This document shows positions 7,593 to 16,083 of a stretch of DNA of 19,277 nt, one piece after another (within the stretch, counting starts at the first letter, position 1; each line of letters opens with the position of its first letter). The notes below the pieces were generated by a model. That model made no database searches. It saw nothing but the letters and a program-made list of their open reading frames with translations, and was not told the origin of the DNA. The stretch is from assembly GCA_003555385.1 (NCBI GenBank), contig PWHO01000305.1, positions 1 through 19,277 of the forward strand. Direction: 5' to 3'. Origin of the DNA: Bacteroidales bacterium. Lineage in GTDB: Bacteria; Bacteroidota; Bacteroidia; Bacteroidales; UBA7960. The position numbers and the translations under genes were made by a program.

Positions 7593-9752
7593 TTACCCTT
7601 GCTTCCTTGAATCGATCAGGATGGACAGCATCTTGATGGCTGCTTCAGCAATGACGGTTCCGGGGCCAAAGATCCCCACTACACCGGTGTCGTAAAGGAA
7701 CTGGTAATCCTGCGGAGGGATCACGCCGCCCACAATTACCATGATGTCGTCACGGCCCAGCTTTTTCAGCTCTTCAATGATCTGGGGAGCCAGCACCTTA
7801 TGTCCTGCGGCCAGGCTGGATACCCCCACAATGTGAACGTCATTTTCCACGGCCTGGCGGGCGGCTTCTTTGGGTGTCTGGAACAGGGGCCCCATATCCA
7901 CGTCAAAGCCGATATCGGCGTACGCGGTGGCCACTACTTTGGCACCCCGGTCGTGTCCGTCCTGCCCCATCTTGGCGATCATAATTCGCGGACGGCGTCC
8001 TTCCAGTTTGGCGAAGTCGTCTGCCATGGTGCGTGCCTTGGCAAAACTGTCGTTGTTGTCGATTTCCATAGAATATACTCCTGAAATTGAACGGATGACG
8101 GCCTGGTAGCGGCCGAATACTTTTTCGCAGGCGGTAGAGATCTCTCCCAGCGAGGCACGCTTACGGGCTGCTTCCACAGACAGTGCCAGCAGGTTGCCTT
8201 CACCGGTTTCGCAAGCCTTTGTGATGGCGTCCAGGGATTTCTGCACCTCTTCGTTGTTACGCTCTGCGCGCAGCTTCTCAAGTCGCTTGATCTGTGAGGC
8301 GCGTACAGCGGTATTGTCCACATCCAGAATATCAATCGGGTCTTCTTTTTCCCGGCGGTACTTGTTGACCCCCACAATGACATCTTTGCCGCTGTCAATA
8401 CGGGCCTGTTTACGTGCAGAAGCTTCTTCAATGCGCATCTTGGGCACCCCGGTTTCTATGGCTTTGGCCATACCGCCAAGACTTTCGATCTCCTGGATGT
8501 GCTCCCAGGCGCGGTCGGTGATCTCTTTGGTCAGGGCTTCCACGTAGTAGGATCCGGCCCATGGGTCGATGGCTTTGGTTACGTTGGTCTCTTCCTGCAG
8601 GTACAGCTGGGTGTTTCTTGCGATGCGTGCAGAGAAGTCGGTGGGCAGGGCAATGGCCTCGTCCAGTGCATTGGTATGGAGCGACTGGGTATGCCCCAGC
8701 ACGGCGCCCATGGCTTCAATACAGGTACGGGTCACGTTGTTGTAAGGATCCTGCTCGGTCAGGCTCCATCCGGAGGTCTGGGAGTGGGTCCGCAATGCAA
8801 GTGACTTGGGGTTTTTCGGGTTGAACTGCTTCACCAGTTTGGCCCAGAGCATCCTGGCCGCACGCATTTTGGCAATCTCCATGAAGTGGTTCATGCCGAT
8901 GGCCCAGAAGAAAGACAGGCGGGGGGCAAAGGCGTCAATGTCCATGCCTGCATCAATCCCCGTGCGCAGGTATTCGAGTCCGTCTGCCAGGGTGTAGGCC
9001 AGCTCGATGTCGCATGTGGCGCCTGCCTCCTGCATGTGGTACCCGCTGATGGAAATAGAGTTGAAGCGGGGCATGTTTTGCGAGGTGAACTCAAAAATGT
9101 CGGCGATGATCTTCATGGACGGCAGGGGCGGATAGATATAGGTATTGCGCACCATGAACTCCTTGAGGATGTCGTTCTGGATGGTTCCGCTCAGCTGTTC
9201 CAGGCTCACGCCCTGCTCTTCGGCCGCTACAATGTAAAAGGCCATGACGGGCAGTACGGCGCCGTTCATGGTCATGGATACGGACATCTTGTCCAACGGG
9301 ATGTCGTCAAAAAGGATCTTCATATCCAGGATGGAGTCGATGGCTACCCCTGCCTTTCCTACGTCACCTACAACTCTTTCATGATCAGAATCGTATCCGC
9401 GGTGGGTGGCCAGGTCAAATGCCACTGACAAACCTTTTTGCCCGGCGGCCAGGTTACGGCGGTAGAAGGCATTGGATTCTTCTGCCGTCGAAAACCCTGC
9501 ATATTGCCGGATGGTCCAGGGTTTCATCACATACATGGTGCTGTATGGGCCCCTCAGGTAAGGCGGCAAACCGGCGGCATAATTGGTATGCTCCATATCC
9601 AGCAGGTCGTCCGGCCCGTATACCGGTTTCACAGGGATTTTTTCCGCTGTTTGCCATTCTTCGGTAATGCCATGCTTTTTCTCCCATGCATGGTAATCGC
9701 CTTGTTGATGTTTCGGGAGACGGAATGATATATCTTTAAAATTTGGTCGCAT
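7593..9752 (-). CDS. mutB: Methylmalonyl-CoA mutase, large catalytic (B12-binding) subunit
   Basis: The enzyme interconverts (R)-methylmalonyl-CoA and succinyl-CoA by an adenosylcobalamin radical mechanism, the central step of propionate production or use. The N-terminal TIM barrel contains WTIRQYAGFSTAEESNAFYR, with Tyr84 matching the active-site Tyr89 of the Propionibacterium enzyme, and SGYHMQEAGAT, with His239 matching His244. The C-terminal cobalamin domain carries DGHDRG (His600), the base-off DxHxxG ligand motif, then GVSSLAAGHK and VIVGGVIPPQDY. The length of 719 residues is normal for the catalytic subunit (also called scpA or the alpha chain). It follows mutA after a 32-bp gap, so the two form an operon. 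Methylmalonyl-CoA epimerase and the MeaB/ArgK chaperone are not in the window. Confidence 0.97.
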   Translation of the reverse strand: MRPNFKDISFRLPKHQQGDYHAWEKKHGITEEWQTAEKIPVKPVYGPDDLLDMEHTNYAAGLPPYLRGPYSTMYVMKPWTIRQYAGFSTAEESNAFYRRNLAAGQKGLSVAFDLATHRGYDSDHERVVGDVGKAGVAIDSILDMKILFDDIPLDKMSVSMTMNGAVLPVMAFYIVAAEEQGVSLEQLSGTIQNDILKEFMVRNTYIYPPLPSMKIIADIFEFTSQNMPRFNSISISGYHMQEAGATCDIELAYTLADGLEYLRTGIDAGMDIDAFAPRLSFFWAIGMNHFMEIAKMRAARMLWAKLVKQFNPKNPKSLALRTHSQTSGWSLTEQDPYNNVTRTCIEAMGAVLGHTQSLHTNALDEAIALPTDFSARIARNTQLYLQEETNVTKAIDPWAGSYYVEALTKEITDRAWEHIQEIESLGGMAKAIETGVPKMRIEEASARKQARIDSGKDVIVGVNKYRREKEDPIDILDVDNTAVRASQIKRLEKLRAERNNEEVQKSLDAITKACETGEGNLLALSVEAARKRASLGEISTACEKVFGRYQAVIRSISGVYSMEIDNNDSFAKARTMADDFAKLEGRRPRIMIAKMGQDGHDRGAKVVATAYADIGFDVDMGPLFQTPKEAARQAVENDVHIVGVSSLAAGHKVLAPQIIEELKKLGRDDIMVIVGGVIPPQDYQFLYDTGVVGIFGPGTVIAEAAIKMLSILIDSRKQG

Positions 9753-9784
9753 GATAATGTATTTTTTCTGAAAAACAATAGCGG

Positions 9785-11635
9785 TTAAACAATCTCCAGC
9801 AATTCGTTGTAACGGGTCAGTGCTTCCAGTAAATTGGTGCGGACGTGTACGTAATGGTCCACGCCTGCCTGGTTAAGCTCATCCATGGCCTCTTTGGGAT
9901 TTCCGGCCACAACCACCTGAATGTTGGGCGACTGCTGTTTGATCTGGCTGGCGGCCGGTGCCATTTCCGGGTATTCCGGGTCACTGCTGCACAATACCAC
10001 GATCTCAGCGCCGGATTCTGTGGCCGCCTTTACGCCGGATTCAATGTCGGGGAAGCCCAGGTTGTCGATGATCTTGTACCCGGCAACACCAAAGAAGTTG
10101 GATGCAAAACTGGCCCGGGCCTTGCGCATGGCCGGATCGCCATATGTGAACATGAATACCCTGGGGGTCTCAAATCCTTTGTCGGCGTGGTTCTCCACGG
10201 CCATCCTGAGTGCCTCGAAGGCCTGGGTGCCCCTGTACTGGCGGAGCCCGGAAAGATCGGATAATTTAGCCCTGGGTTCGATCTTGTCAAGCTTGCGTTC
10301 ATCAGTATCGGGGTATTTGTTGGTGCCCACGAACACCTGCTTGCGCATGGCAATGTCCATGTCGCGCTTCTGGCAAACTTCTTCCACTTCCGTGCGGATC
10401 AGCCCGTCGGATGCATATTGGATGAAACCGCCTTTTCCTTCAATTTCCAGAAACAGATCCCAGGCTGCTTTGCCGATGGAGTCACAAAGGTTCTCCACGT
10501 AATAGGAGCCGGCTGCCGGGTCGGCCACCTTGTTGAAATAGGCTTCGGTTTTCAGGATGATCTGCTGGTTGCGTGCCATGCGGTAGGAGAAGTCGTCCGG
10601 ACGCTTGTAGGTGTTGTCGAATGGCTCCACGGTGATGCTGTCAGCCCCGGCAATGGAGCCGGACATGGCCTCTGTGGTGGTGCGCAGCATGTTCACGTAG
10701 GGGTCGTACAGTGTTTTATTCCAGCTGGAGGTGTATACGTGGATCTGCATCTTTTCAGAGGCCTCGTCCGCCGGCTGGTATTGCTTCACGATTTGGGCCC
10801 ACAGCATCCGGGCGACCCTTAATTTGGCAATCTCAAGGAAATAATTCGATCCTGCCCCGAAGCTGAACTGCATGCTGGGTGCGATATCATCCACGGAAAG
10901 ACCCAAATCCGTCAGGCGTGCCAGGTACTCATTGCCCTGGGCCAGGGCGAAGGCCAGCTCCTGTACTACACTTGCGCCTGCATTGTGGTAATGCTGACCG
11001 TTTACTGACAACACAAAAAAGCCCGGCAGCTTGCTCTTGGCTTTTTCGATGACGGCTTTGGCCTCCTGGAAGTTGTCTTCCTTGTTTCCGTAAAACTTGT
11101 TGTACAGGACAAAAAAGCCGAGGGGGTCAAAATTCAGGGAACCCTTTGATTTTTTCCGGGAGGTAACGGCGATCAGGTAATCCAGCAACTCCGGGTAGCT
11201 TTTGCCGTGCACCAGGTGGATCGCTGTTTTTTCCGGATCTATGCCATTGAGCAGGGTCTTCATCTCCGCTTCAGCGGTCACCTCAGTGGCATCGAACCCG
11301 ACGGCATCCACCCCCTTTTCTATGGCCTGGAGGGCCAGCCGGTTGGCCTCGGAATGATCCGGGGTTTCAAAATCCTGCCGGATGATCCAGTCGTTGTACT
11401 TGATCTTTTTTCCCCGCACATAAGGAGATTCGCCTGGCAATACTTTTGTATGCGGCAAATTTTCCAAATCTTCTGCACGGTAATAGGGTTTGATTTTCAG
11501 GCCGCCGGGTGACTTCCAGATCAACCGCTTTTCATAATCGGCCCCTTTCAGATCTATTTGTATCTTATCTTCCCACTCTTTGGTAGAAACCGGGGGGAAA
11601 TTTGCAAATAATCCGGGCTTCTTTTTTTGGTCCAT
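9785..11635 (-). CDS. mutA: Methylmalonyl-CoA mutase, small non-catalytic subunit
   Basis: This is a paralogue of the large subunit that pairs with it in the heterodimeric mutase and is taken to be structural. It keeps the barrel layout (IIRQDFETPDHSEANRLAL, SVNGQHYHNAGASVVQELAF, FSFGAGSNYFLEIAKLRVARMLWA, DPAAGSYYVE). It is shorter (616 against 719 residues), and its N-terminal RQ-Y-GF stretch is replaced by RQDF. Where the large subunit has DGHDRG it has YGDPAMRKARASF, so the cobalamin-ligand histidine is missing. This is standard for the small chain and is not a defect. The degenerate C-terminal domain still ends with a Rossmann-like VVVAGNPKEAMDELNQAGVD. It is the first gene of the mutA-mutB operon and is divergent from leuS across 110 bp. 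Confidence 0.95.
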   Translation of the reverse strand: MDQKKKPGLFANFPPVSTKEWEDKIQIDLKGADYEKRLIWKSPGGLKIKPYYRAEDLENLPHTKVLPGESPYVRGKKIKYNDWIIRQDFETPDHSEANRLALQAIEKGVDAVGFDATEVTAEAEMKTLLNGIDPEKTAIHLVHGKSYPELLDYLIAVTSRKKSKGSLNFDPLGFFVLYNKFYGNKEDNFQEAKAVIEKAKSKLPGFFVLSVNGQHYHNAGASVVQELAFALAQGNEYLARLTDLGLSVDDIAPSMQFSFGAGSNYFLEIAKLRVARMLWAQIVKQYQPADEASEKMQIHVYTSSWNKTLYDPYVNMLRTTTEAMSGSIAGADSITVEPFDNTYKRPDDFSYRMARNQQIILKTEAYFNKVADPAAGSYYVENLCDSIGKAAWDLFLEIEGKGGFIQYASDGLIRTEVEEVCQKRDMDIAMRKQVFVGTNKYPDTDERKLDKIEPRAKLSDLSGLRQYRGTQAFEALRMAVENHADKGFETPRVFMFTYGDPAMRKARASFASNFFGVAGYKIIDNLGFPDIESGVKAATESGAEIVVLCSSDPEYPEMAPAASQIKQQSPNIQVVVAGNPKEAMDELNQAGVDHYVHVRTNLLEALTRYNELLEIV

Positions 11636-11684
11636 AAATTATCGTATTTTGCGTGTTAATGGCTGGTAAATGGTAAAAACGCTC

Positions 11685-11692
11685 CAAAATTA
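11685..11692 (-). promoter_or_regulatory. Candidate -7 box for mutA-mutB
   Basis: The minus strand reads TAATTTTG, a full match to TAnnTTTG, about 50 bp upstream of the mutA ATG in the 110-bp divergent spacer. A -33 TTG at the expected spacing is not evident. For leuS on the other strand only a one-mismatch box is seen (TAAATTCG, 11715-11722). Confidence 0.4.
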
Positions 11693-11745
11693 CAACAAAA
11701 AAGGGAACATTTACTAAATTCGCAGGCTGTTAAAGCCTTAAGAAC

Positions 11746-14511
11746 ATGGAATACAACTTCAGAGAGACAGAGAAGAAGTGGCAGGACCGCTGGAAAGAAG
11801 AGAAAACCTACCGGGTGTGTGTCGATCATGACAAACCCAAGTATTATGTGCTCGATATGTTTCCATACCCGTCAGGGGCCGGATTGCATGTGGGGCACCC
11901 CCTGGGCTATATCGCCTCGGATATTTATGCGCGCTATAAGCGTCAGAAAGGATTTAATGTACTTCATCCCATGGGGTATGATGCCTATGGACTGCCGGCA
12001 GAGCAGTATGCCATCCAGACCGGTCAGCATCCGGCCATTACCACAGAGAAAAACATTCAGCGATACAGGGAACAGCTCGACCAGATCGGGTTCAGCTTTG
12101 ACTGGGACCGTGAGGTGAGAACCTGTGACCCGTCCTATTATAAATGGACACAATGGACTTTCATCCGGTTGTTTGATCATTATTTTGATAAAAAAACCGG
12201 CAAGGCTGAACCCGTCAGTAAGCTGGAAGCCCTTTTTGCCAAAAGCGGAAACCTTGATGTGGATGCGGCCTGCAGCCCTGTGGGTTATTTTACTGCCGTA
12301 CAGTGGCTGAAAATGGATGAGAAAGAGAAGCGGCAGGTGCTGATGAATTATCGCCTGGCCTACCTGGCGGACACCTATGTGAACTGGTGCCCCAAACTGG
12401 GAACGGTGCTGGCCAATGATGAGGTGAAGGAAGGGTTTTCTGTCCGGGGCGGACATCCGGTAGAGCAGAAGAAAATGAAGCAATGGTTTTTGCGCATTAC
12501 TGCCTACGCCGAAAGGTTGCTGGAAGGGCTGGATAAAGTCGACTGGAGTGATTCACTGAAAGAGATCCAGCGGAACTGGATCGGTCGTTCGGAAGGGGCC
12601 ACCATTTTTTTCCCCGTGAAGGGCCATAAGGAAGAACGGATCGAGGTGTTTACCACCCGGCCGGATACGGTTTTCGGGGCCACCTTTATGGTACTTGCCC
12701 CTGAGCATGAGCTGGTAAACAAGTTTACCACGGATCAATACCGCGATCAGGTGGAAGCCTATAAAAAAGCGGCGGGCAACAAAACGGAAAGGGAGCGGAT
12801 GACGGAGGTTAAAACCGTTTCCGGGCAGTTTACCGGCGGGTATGCCGTGCATCCGTTTACCGGGAAGGACATTCCCGTTTATATTGCCGACTACGTGCTT
12901 GCAGGCTACGGAACCGGGGCCATTATGGCTGTTCCCGGGCACGACAGCCGCGACCACGCTTTCGCCAGGCATTTTGAGCTTCCCATCATTGAGGTTGTGG
13001 AAGGCGGTGACGTGGACGAGGGGGCCCATGATGGCAAAGAAGGTACGATGGTTAACAGTGGTTTTATGGACGGGATGGATGTTCCCGCTGCCATAAGTTC
13101 GGTGATTAGGAAGCTTGAGGATAAAGGCATCGGAAATATGAAGGTGAATTACCGTCTGCGTGATGCCATTTTCAGCCGTCAGCGTTACTGGGGAGAGCCT
13201 TTCCCGGTCTATTACAAAGACGAGACCCCTTATGTACTGCCCGAAACGGAACTGCCGCTTGAACTGCCACCGGTGGACAAATATTTGCCCACGGAAGACG
13301 GTGATCCGCCCCTTGCCCGTGCCAAAAACTGGGAAAACAGTGAGGGCTGGCCGCTGGAAACCAATACGATGCCCGGATTTGCCGGGTCCAGCGCCTATTA
13401 TATCCGGTATATGGATCCCCGCAATGACAGCCAGCTGGTGTCGCCAGAAGCCGTTGAATACTGGGAAAATGTGGACTTGTACGTGGGCGGGGCCGAACAT
13501 GCCACGGGTCACCTGGTCTATGCCCGCTTCTGGAATAAGTTCCTGTTCGATATTGGTGTGACTGTAAAGGATGAACCGTTCAAAAAACTGGTAAACCAGG
13601 GGATGATACAGGGCCGGTCCAACTTTGTGTACCGTGAGAAGGGCAGCAACCGCTTCGTGTCCTTTAACCTGAAAGATCAGTATGAGACCATGCCCATTCA
13701 TGTGGATGTGAGTATTGTGGGCAACGACGTACTTGACGTGGAGGCCTTCAGGAAATGGAATCCTGAATACAAAGAGGCGGAGTTCATCCTGGAAGACGGA
13801 AAATATATCTGTGGATGGGAAGTGGAGAAAATGTCCAAATCGTTCCACAATGTGGTCAACCCGGATGACCTGATCGAAAAATACGGTGCCGATACCCTGA
13901 GGCTGTATGAGATGTTTCTGGGCCCCATCGAACAAGCCAAGCCCTGGGATACCAAGGGAATTGAGGGGGTTTTCCGCTTTATGCGGAAACTGTGGAGGTT
14001 GTACCATGACCAGCACAATCAGCCTGCTTTTACGGAGGAACCGGCCACGGAAAAGGAGAAAAAGGTGCTTCACAAGACCATCAAAAAGATCAGTGAGGAC
14101 GTGGAGCGCTTCTCTTTCAATACGGCCGTAAGTGCTTTTATGGTATGCGTGAATGATTTGACAGACCTCAAATGCAATAAGCGTGAGATACTGGAGCCCC
14201 TGGCCGTGATGGTGTCTTCTTTTGCCCCACATATCGGGGAGGAGTTGTGGCATCTTCTCGGAAATAAAGAGAGTGTGGCCCTGGCTGATTTTCCGGAGTG
14301 GGATGAGAAAATGGTAAAGGATGATAGGGTACTTTACCCGGTTTCGTTCAACGGTAAAACCCGGTTTAAGATGGAGCTTCCGGCTGGCAGCAGCAGGGAG
14401 GACGTGGAAAAGCAGGTGCTGGAGGCAGAGGCTGCCCAAAAATGGCTGGAGGGCAAAATCCCGAAAAAAGTGATCGTGGTACCAGGGAAGATCGTCAATA
14501 TCGTTATTTGA
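11746..14511 (+). CDS. leuS: Leucyl-tRNA synthetase
   Basis: A class I aminoacyl-tRNA synthetase that charges tRNA-Leu in the cytosol. The catalytic HIGH motif is HVGH (residues 48-51) in DMFPYPSGAGLHVGHPLGY, and the KMSKS motif is exact at residues 695-699. The CP1 editing domain is intact: the threonine-rich TTRPDTVFGA near residue 303 and YGTGAIMAVPGHDSRDHAF, with the Asp that holds the amino group of misacylated tRNA. At 921 residues it is about 60 longer than the E. coli enzyme (860). The extra length includes a segment near residues 146-200 (FDKKTGKAEPVSKLEALFAK onward) and a larger insert just before KMSKS. The C-terminal tRNA-binding domain ends in KKVIVVPGKIVNIVI, as in the family. 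The start is ATG 11746 with the usual MEYNF opening. Confidence 0.97.
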   Translation: MEYNFRETEKKWQDRWKEEKTYRVCVDHDKPKYYVLDMFPYPSGAGLHVGHPLGYIASDIYARYKRQKGFNVLHPMGYDAYGLPAEQYAIQTGQHPAITTEKNIQRYREQLDQIGFSFDWDREVRTCDPSYYKWTQWTFIRLFDHYFDKKTGKAEPVSKLEALFAKSGNLDVDAACSPVGYFTAVQWLKMDEKEKRQVLMNYRLAYLADTYVNWCPKLGTVLANDEVKEGFSVRGGHPVEQKKMKQWFLRITAYAERLLEGLDKVDWSDSLKEIQRNWIGRSEGATIFFPVKGHKEERIEVFTTRPDTVFGATFMVLAPEHELVNKFTTDQYRDQVEAYKKAAGNKTERERMTEVKTVSGQFTGGYAVHPFTGKDIPVYIADYVLAGYGTGAIMAVPGHDSRDHAFARHFELPIIEVVEGGDVDEGAHDGKEGTMVNSGFMDGMDVPAAISSVIRKLEDKGIGNMKVNYRLRDAIFSRQRYWGEPFPVYYKDETPYVLPETELPLELPPVDKYLPTEDGDPPLARAKNWENSEGWPLETNTMPGFAGSSAYYIRYMDPRNDSQLVSPEAVEYWENVDLYVGGAEHATGHLVYARFWNKFLFDIGVTVKDEPFKKLVNQGMIQGRSNFVYREKGSNRFVSFNLKDQYETMPIHVDVSIVGNDVLDVEAFRKWNPEYKEAEFILEDGKYICGWEVEKMSKSFHNVVNPDDLIEKYGADTLRLYEMFLGPIEQAKPWDTKGIEGVFRFMRKLWRLYHDQHNQPAFTEEPATEKEKKVLHKTIKKISEDVERFSFNTAVSAFMVCVNDLTDLKCNKREILEPLAVMVSSFAPHIGEELWHLLGNKESVALADFPEWDEKMVKDDRVLYPVSFNGKTRFKMELPAGSSREDVEKQVLEAEAAQKWLEGKIPKKVIVVPGKIVNIVI

Positions 14512-14592
14512 TTTTCGCCATTGTCAATGATCCGGGTTTTTTGATCCTGGTGGGTATGGCACCATAATTGCCGGTGTTAAGAAAACGACGGT

Positions 14593-15462
14593 ATGAAATG
14601 GTTGATTAATAACATATTGCACATTAATTTGCTTGTCTTTATTCTGCTGCTGACCCTGCCTTTTGCCGGTTTTGCCAAAGAAACGGAAGCAAGCAAAATG
14701 AAAGGGCCGGTCGAAATTCCTTTCCGGATGGGAGAGCGGTTTGAATACCGTGTCCTTTACAATAGCTTTGTTACAGGAAATGTGACGGCCGGAGATGCTG
14801 TGCTGGAGGTCAAGGAGCAGTCTGCCCGGGTTGGAGGGCAGTCTTTGATGCACTTTGTAGCCACAGTGAATACAAAGGGTCTGTTCAACCTTTTCTTCAG
14901 GGTGGAAAACAGGTATGAATCCTATTTTGACCAGGAGGCCCGCAAGCCCCTTCGTTTTGCAGAACTGGTGCGGGAAGGAAGTTACCGCCGTGATTATAAT
15001 GTAACCTTTGATCATAAGAACCTTAAGGCCCGAAGCGTCCGTGAAACGACTGCAACTACCCGGGAAACAACGGAAATCCCTTTTCAGGTGCAGGATATTT
15101 TATCGGCTTTTTATTATATGCGCTCATTGGGTCTGGAGTCCCTTGAACCGGGTGACGCCATAGGGATTGACCTCTTTATGCATGACACGGTGTATGTGAG
15201 CCGGGTCTTGTTTGAAGGCCGGGAGCAGGTCACCACTTCAGTGGGAACTTTCAATACCCTTAAATTTAAACCTGAGGTACTTGAAGGCCCGATCTTTAGC
15301 CAGCCTTACCCCATGACCATCTGGATATCGGATGACAAAAACAGGATACCGGTACGCATCGAATCCGGGCTGGTGGTCGGACGTGCGCGGTTAGATCTGA
15401 CCGGATTCAGACGTTTGCGCTACCCCCTGGAGTCTTATGTTCCTGCCACAGGCCGCCGTTAG
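14593..15462 (+). CDS. DUF3108-domain exported protein
   Basis: A 289-residue protein with a cleavable-looking signal peptide (MKWLINNILHINLLVFILLL, then TLPFAGFAK) and no lipobox cysteine, so it is probably periplasmic. The rest matches the DUF3108 family of predicted beta-rich envelope proteins of unknown function: GERFEYRVLYNSFVTGNVTAG at the start, FFRVENRYESYFD, then FQVQDILSAFYYMRSL, and the terminal block YPMTIWISDDKNRIPVRIES, which ends in a conserved Pro-Val-Arg turn. The gene lies 81 bp after leuS on the same strand, with no clear terminator between. The last codons (G-R-R) and the TAG stop belong to a 27-bp tandem repeat that continues downstream, suggesting that the C-terminus was once longer. 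Its molecular function is unknown. Confidence 0.85.
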   Translation: MKWLINNILHINLLVFILLLTLPFAGFAKETEASKMKGPVEIPFRMGERFEYRVLYNSFVTGNVTAGDAVLEVKEQSARVGGQSLMHFVATVNTKGLFNLFFRVENRYESYFDQEARKPLRFAELVREGSYRRDYNVTFDHKNLKARSVRETTATTRETTEIPFQVQDILSAFYYMRSLGLESLEPGDAIGIDLFMHDTVYVSRVLFEGREQVTTSVGTFNTLKFKPEVLEGPIFSQPYPMTIWISDDKNRIPVRIESGLVVGRARLDLTGFRRLRYPLESYVPATGRR

Positions 15463-15527
15463 GGGCCGGGTAATTCTGGCCGCCGTTAGGGGCCGGGTAA
15501 TTCTGGCCGCCGGCAGGGGCCGGGTAA
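15451..15527 (+). repeat. 27-bp tandem repeat spanning the DUF3108 stop codon
   Basis: There are two perfect 27-bp copies (15451-15477 and 15478-15504) and a third partial copy of 23 bp (15505-15527). Each begins GGCCGCCG and contains GGGGCCGGGTAA. Copies one and two have CGTTAG where copy three has CGGCAG. The unit equals nine codons, and the gene's TAG stop lies in copy one. The repeat fills most of the 119 bp between this stop and the earliest ATG of the next gene. Confidence 0.92.
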
Positions 15528-15604
15528 AGTAAAACCGGGCACATAAGATTTACCTCCCTGGCTCACACTTTTGCAGGCATAATGCCGGGGGAGAATAAAA
15601 TCCG

Positions 15605-15612
15605 TATTTTTG
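15605..15612 (+). promoter_or_regulatory. Candidate -7 box for the small lipoprotein gene
   Basis: TATTTTTG is a full match to the Bacteroidetes TAnnTTTG box. It lies inside the long version of the downstream ORF (start 15582), which favours translation from ATG 15630 or 15642. No -33 TTG is found at the normal distance; the nearest, at 15571, is too far away. Confidence 0.35.
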
Positions 15613-15629
15613 ATGGCAATTATTCACGA

Positions 15630-16067
15630 ATGATCTCGCTGATGCAGTATTTCTGTAACCCGATAAGATGGCTTGCAGGCTTTTTTATTCTGATGGCCGT
15701 TTTTCTCTCTGGTTGCTCTTCGGATAACGGGGATGAACGCAGCAGTTTTCTGGGCCGGTATGAAGTGGAGGAGTACAGCCAGGTAACCTACGCGCAGCGG
15801 CCGGAATACGAAGTGATCATACGCCGTGACCGGGGAACGGAAGACTTCGTGATTATTTCCAACTTTTACAATATGGATCTGGATGCCGAAGCCCGTGTGG
15901 CCGGGCAGCGCCTTATCATATCACCCCAGGTACATAATTTCTACGAGATTGAAGGAGAGGGCGTGCTGAGCGGAAGTGTGATCACCCTGCATTATACGGT
16001 TTCATCGGTATCGGTTGAAGGTGATTTTTTTGACAGTCTGAATGCAGAATTAAAATTGATTGAGTAA
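15630..16067 (+). CDS. Small lipoprotein of unknown function
   Basis: I do not recognise the family. From ATG 15630 the 145-residue product has a hydrophobic segment (WLAGFFILMAVFLSGC) ending in a clear lipobox, LSGC, with the acylated cysteine at residue 29, followed by SSDNGDERSS, a flexible acidic linker. The remaining 105 residues alternate polar and hydrophobic positions in a way typical of a small beta-sandwich or barrel (YEVIIRRDRGTEDFVIISNF, RLIISPQVHNFYEIEGEGVL, SVITLHYTVSSVSVEGDFFD). The frame is open back to ATG 15582, but that start would place the cysteine at residue 45; ATG 15642 would place it at residue 25. The next gene, a cyclophilin, begins 16 bp after the stop, so the two may be cotranscribed. 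Confidence 0.75.
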   Translation: MISLMQYFCNPIRWLAGFFILMAVFLSGCSSDNGDERSSFLGRYEVEEYSQVTYAQRPEYEVIIRRDRGTEDFVIISNFYNMDLDAEARVAGQRLIISPQVHNFYEIEGEGVLSGSVITLHYTVSSVSVEGDFFDSLNAELKLIE

Positions 16068-16083
16068 TAAATAAATCTTACCT

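Noticed and set aside
9785..11635. mutA as a degraded pseudogene because it lacks the cobalamin histidine motif
   Set aside because: Loss of DxHxxG is normal for the small subunit of heterodimeric methylmalonyl-CoA mutases, and the frame is intact and full length.
12553..14439. 628-codon open frame antisense to leuS
   Set aside because: It lies wholly within leuS on the other strand, has no recognisable motif or signal, and its composition is what the reverse complement of a GC-biased gene gives. leuS has exact catalytic motifs throughout.
14512..14592. Possible terminator or repeat after leuS (TGATCC twice, 14 bp apart)
   Set aside because: The elements are direct and imperfect, not inverted, and extend over only six identical bases. 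Neither a terminator nor a convincing tandem repeat.
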